Translations under genes and position numbers: made by a program
The notes under the pieces: model-generated
The model's database searches: none
The model's input: the letters and a program-made list of their open reading frames with translations, nothing else
What the model was told of the DNA's origin: nothing
Shown here: positions 61,265-64,000 of the stretch, one piece after another
Layout: each line of letters starts with the position of its first letter
How positions within the stretch are numbered: the first letter of the stretch is position 1
NCBI RefSeq assembly: GCF_900112495.1
Contig: NZ_FOMA01000002.1
Coordinates: forward strand, 620,001 to 684,000
Direction of reading: 5' to 3'
DNA: 64,000 nt
From: Bacillus sp. OV322
GTDB taxonomy: Bacteria > Bacillota > Bacilli > Bacillales > DSM-1321

Positions 61265-62083
61265 ATGGATATAACAGATAACGTAATTTCCTATTATAGT
61301 AATTATGATGAGTGGGGGCGCCTTGACAGGGAACCTCTGGAGTTCCAGGTTAATTGGCACTATATAAAAAAGCACCTGCTTAAAAAGGGACGGGTGCTGG
61401 ATAATGGGGCCGGGCCAGGGAAATATGCACTTAAGCTTGCGGGTGAGGGATACAGGGTAACTTTAACCGATCTGACTCCCAAGATGGTAGAGACTGCACA
61501 GGAAAAAGCGAAGGAACAGAATGTATTACATCAGTTTGAAGGGTTTTATGCAAGAGATGCCAGACAGTTAACAGGCTTGCCTGAAAATACTTATCATGCA
61601 TCACTTATGCTTGGCCCGCTATATCATTTGCAGAAGGAACAGGACAGAATCCAGGCTGTCCGTGAGCTTCACAGAGTCACGAAAAAAGACGGAATTGTCT
61701 TTGTGGCATGCATGTCAAGGGTTCGCCATTTGATTACTTCCCTGCAAAATCCGCTTTCATGGAAGCCAAATCACACGATGGATTCCATTAACGAGTTTAA
61801 TTCGACCGGATTGTTCAATCATGCTGATTCAGGACGATTCACAGGAGTTTATTATTTTGAACTGGAGGAAATAAAGCCGTTTATGGAGTCCAATGGTTTT
61901 CAGACCTTGGAACTGATTGGGTCCAACGTTGGTGCAGCCCTCAGTCAGGAAAGCTGGAATTATTGGGAGCAGGCAGGACAGGAAGAATTAAGCAAGGTTA
62001 GAAGATTGATTGTAGAAAAAGCATCAGATCCGTATATATTAGGCATTTCATCACATTTGCTTTATATAGGAAAAAAATGCTGA
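61265..62083 (+). CDS. Class I SAM-dependent methyltransferase
   Basis: 272 aa with a Rossmann-like methyltransferase domain: VLDNGAGPGKYALKLAGEGY (motif I, SAM loop), VTLTDLTPKMVETA (motif II acidic residue) and YHASLMLGPLYHL (motif IV-like). The C-terminal part binds an unknown substrate. The second ATG (61265) is preferred because GGGGAGG touches the first one at 61259. It is on the same strand as the HNH gene, 90 bp away, but no functional link is evident. Confidence 0.88.
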   Translation: MDITDNVISYYSNYDEWGRLDREPLEFQVNWHYIKKHLLKKGRVLDNGAGPGKYALKLAGEGYRVTLTDLTPKMVETAQEKAKEQNVLHQFEGFYARDARQLTGLPENTYHASLMLGPLYHLQKEQDRIQAVRELHRVTKKDGIVFVACMSRVRHLITSLQNPLSWKPNHTMDSINEFNSTGLFNHADSGRFTGVYYFELEEIKPFMESNGFQTLELIGSNVGAALSQESWNYWEQAGQEELSKVRRLIVEKASDPYILGISSHLLYIGKKC

Positions 62084-62106
62084 AGCCAATGCGTTAATGA
62101 AAGGGG

Positions 62107-62137
62107 AAAGCACAGCACTATAAAAGGGCTGTGCTTT
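62107..62137. terminator. Terminator between methyltransferase and racA
   Basis: AAAGCACAGC (62107-62116) pairs with GCTGTGCTTT (62128-62137), ending at the racA stop. Confidence 0.8.
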
Positions 62138-62655
62138 CAAAAGCTGAATAGGGTGCTAAGCAGCTTTTTCTTTTTTTGTTTCTTCTGCGGGCTGCCGCTG
62201 TCAAAAATGGCCATATCCCCAGCGGATGATGCAGAAGTGCCTTTTTCAGCATTTTCAGCTTTTTCCAGGCGTTTAGTCAGTGCTTTGATCTGGCTTTGCA
62301 AATCTTCTATTTCCCGCCGATGCTGGAGTATTTGATAAGTGACTACAGAATCTGCCTTTGATTCGAGCCTTGATTCCATTTCATTGAACCGGGCCATAAG
62401 ATTTTCAGCAATGCGGCTTTCTTCAGATGCTTCAATTTTTCCTTTTCTTCTAGGCTTTTCGTTATCTTTATGATCAGCAGGGGAAACAGGATTTGCTGAT
62501 TGAGCGTGTATTTCTCTTAATTGATTAATGTTCTCCTCGGTAAACGAATAATGCCCCAGTTCGTTTTTCTCCATCTTGAGATTAAACTGCTTCACCCAGC
62601 GCTGGATGGTCCTTGGTGAAACTCCTAATAACTCTGCTGCTGCAACTGTATTCAT
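62137..62655 (-). CDS. racA: RacA, chromosome-anchoring protein
   Basis: 172 aa: an N-terminal MerR-like helix-turn-helix (MNTVAAAELLGVSPRTIQRWVKQFNLKMEKNELGHYSFTEE), then a coiled coil (about residues 88-135) and a basic C-terminal tail (PQKKQKKKKLLSTLF). RacA binds centromere-like sites and tethers chromosomes to the cell poles at the start of sporulation. The ATG at 62655 is set by AAGGAGGGATCTT; an in-frame extension to 62835 is not family-like. Confidence 0.9.
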   Translation of the reverse strand: MNTVAAAELLGVSPRTIQRWVKQFNLKMEKNELGHYSFTEENINQLREIHAQSANPVSPADHKDNEKPRRKGKIEASEESRIAENLMARFNEMESRLESKADSVVTYQILQHRREIEDLQSQIKALTKRLEKAENAEKGTSASSAGDMAIFDSGSPQKKQKKKKLLSTLFSF

Positions 62656-62912
62656 AAGATCCCTCCTTAGAACATTTAGTTCTCTAAGAACCTTCAAGTT
62701 CCTTCCAAGGCGACAAAACAAGTTTCCATTCAGCAAAGAAAGAGTATTTTTTATGTTTTTCATCATGATTGCTGTTAAAACTGCAGCAGAAGAATTTGCT
62801 TCGCCAATCATGGCGGAAAAAATATTATTCGACATAACCTATTATAGGATTGTCCTAGATTGAAAAAACCTGTAGAATTTTTCCATAAGAACCTCTTTAG
62901 GCGGTGATCAGA

Positions 62913-64000
62913 ATGGAAATGACAAAGCATTTTTTCTTTACGCTTGTGATATTATTTATTTTTTTGTTCATTTACTTGATTTGGTCAGATAGGAGAAGGG
63001 AAATGCCCTTTTCGAAGTCGTCTGCTATTATTTGGTTCATTGCATCCCTGTGGATGTGCTTGTATTTTTCGTATGAAGCAGCACCAAACATCCTGTTTGA
63101 TTTAAGAGAGGTCCCTATAGTGATAGGCGGCCTTTATTTAGGAATTGGGCCGCTTGCTTCTTTGGCTGTCATCTTGATCCGCTTCTTTTACGGAGTCAAT
63201 CAGGGCTTTTATTTTACTCTTGGCTTCTATGTGCCTCTGGCAGTGATTTTATGGAAGCTTTACCCCTGGTTTTGGAAACAGGGTCCCAGGAAGCGTATAG
63301 GTTTTTCTGTATCACTTACTGTTCTTATCAGTGTTTTGACTTTAGTTCCGCTGGGATACCTTCATCCCCGCTATAATTGGGTGGATGTGTATTTCGCATA
63401 CATGGCTGTTCCTCCGCTTGGCGTATTTATGATTTCTTATTCCATTGAATTTGTCATTAAAAATCTGCATATGTATCAGCAGCTTATTAAAGCTGAAAAG
63501 CTGCAGGCGGTTGAACAAATGGGTGCTGCCATATCACATGAAATCAGGAACCCGCTAACCGCAGCAATTGGGTTTGTACAGCTTCTTCAGGAATCATCAG
63601 TGAGCACAGTGAAAAGAAATCAGTATCTCTCCCTGGTAAAAGATGAATTGAAATCTGCTGAAAGAGTCATCCAGGATTATCTGACCTTTTCCAAACCTGC
63701 GCTTGAATATATGGAAGAGGTGAATGTAAAAAAAGAGCTAAGGCATGTCATAAACGTTTTACAGCCTCTTGCGAATCAATTTTCAATTGAAATCATTACT
63801 GAATTTGCAGTAGTGGGGACCATTCAGGGAAATCGCCAGAAATTTCATCAATGCTTTCTAAATTTGATAAAAAATGCAATTGAGGCAATGCCTAATGGCG
63901 GAAAATTGACCATCGAAACAAACTACTCAGAAAAACAGATTGACATTAGGATCAAGGATACCGGGTGCGGAATGAACAAAGAACAGCTTAAAAGATTAGG
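62913..64000 (+). CDS. KinB-like sporulation-type histidine kinase, 3' end cut by window edge
   Basis: The open frame runs from ATG 62913 to the right edge without a stop (at least 362 aa). A 5TMR-LYT-type sensor with six hydrophobic segments (residues 1-190, NILFDLREVPIVIGGLYLGIGPLAS) is followed by HisKA with phosphohistidine H209 in AAISHEIRNPLTAAIGFVQLL, and HATPase motifs NLIKNAIEAMPNGG and DTGCGM. The match is to KinB-type phosphorelay kinases that feed Spo0F. GGCGGTGAT lies before the ATG. Divergent from racA, which fits a sporulation role. Confidence 0.88.
   Translation, partial: MEMTKHFFFTLVILFIFLFIYLIWSDRRREMPFSKSSAIIWFIASLWMCLYFSYEAAPNILFDLREVPIVIGGLYLGIGPLASLAVILIRFFYGVNQGFYFTLGFYVPLAVILWKLYPWFWKQGPRKRIGFSVSLTVLISVLTLVPLGYLHPRYNWVDVYFAYMAVPPLGVFMISYSIEFVIKNLHMYQQLIKAEKLQAVEQMGAAISHEIRNPLTAAIGFVQLLQESSVSTVKRNQYLSLVKDELKSAERVIQDYLTFSKPALEYMEEVNVKKELRHVINVLQPLANQFSIEIITEFAVVGTIQGNRQKFHQCFLNLIKNAIEAMPNGGKLTIETNYSEKQIDIRIKDTGCGMNKEQLKRL

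Noticed and set aside
60896-62083. HNH nuclease plus methyltransferase as a restriction-modification pair
   Set aside because: The methyltransferase lacks DNA-methylase catalytic motifs such as DPPY/NPPY or the PC motif and looks like a small-molecule enzyme; the HNH protein is a common stand-alone type.
62656-62835. 60-codon N-terminal extension of racA
   Set aside because: An ideal ribosome site lies directly before the internal ATG at 62655, and RacA homologues begin there.

Overview
The window looks like chromosomal DNA of a low-GC, spore-forming Bacillaceae species. AGGAGG-type ribosome sites, frequent TTG/GTG starts and many Bacillus-specific genes (kapB, kapD, racA, yteA, pbpD, sleL, yumC, yuzB) point there. 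Most genes follow the Bacillus subtilis order thrC-thrB-yutI-yuzD-yutJ-yuzB-yutM-yumC-yumB-yuiA-yuiB-yuiC-yuiD-pepA, then yuzC-yuxO-yufK-pbpD-kapD-kapB, then patB-yugE-yugF-yugI-yugJ/yuzA-yugN-yugO. The wider repeat content suggests a relative such as Cytobacillus or Mesobacillus rather than B. subtilis itself, but the sequence alone does not fix the species. I see no tRNA, rRNA, CRISPR array, prophage or insertion-sequence transposase.

Layout. 1-8 kb: threonine synthesis (thrC cut by the left edge, thrB), then iron-sulfur/thiol helpers (yutI, yuzD, yuzB, yutM) around a type II NADH dehydrogenase (yutJ). 8-20 kb: yumC (ferredoxin/flavodoxin-NADP reductase), a second NADH dehydrogenase (yumB), a Nudix hydrolase, the yui cluster, pepA, yuzC, yuxO and yufK. 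20-31 kb: penicillin-binding protein PbpD, sporulation-kinase helpers KapD and KapB, a cyclophilin, a MalKR/CitST-like two-component system followed by a citrate-type transporter under a clear cre site, and yteA. 31-42 kb: patB to yugO, interrupted by a complete BceRS-BceAB-type peptide-antibiotic sensing and export module with its own operator. 42-64 kb: accessory signalling and envelope genes. These are a MASE3-PAS-PP2C phosphatase next to a kinase-like protein without its phosphoacceptor histidine, SleL, a glycerophosphodiesterase, an amino-acid permease, an MFS transporter, two RsbR-like STAS proteins, a penicillin acylase homologue, AlkD, the YcgQ/YcgR pair, HNH and methyltransferase genes, RacA, and a KinB-like kinase cut by the right edge.

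The most unusual feature is a family of intergenic repeats of about 200 bp (near 13.9, 18.2, 23.5, 28.1 and 48.8 kb, plus a remnant at 44.86 kb). All lie in the same orientation. The copies differ in sequence, but four helices are kept by compensating changes: a closing stem, a long variable hairpin, a GGCC-type hairpin and a hairpin closed by AAAGAC/GTCTTT. That is the signature of selection on, or recent inheritance of, a folded RNA or single-stranded DNA. A second structured repeat (34.5 kb) and a 21-bp degenerate tandem array (8.1 kb) are also present. Predicted regulatory sites include Rex-like operators at both NADH dehydrogenase genes, a CcpA cre palindrome and a BceR-type operator.
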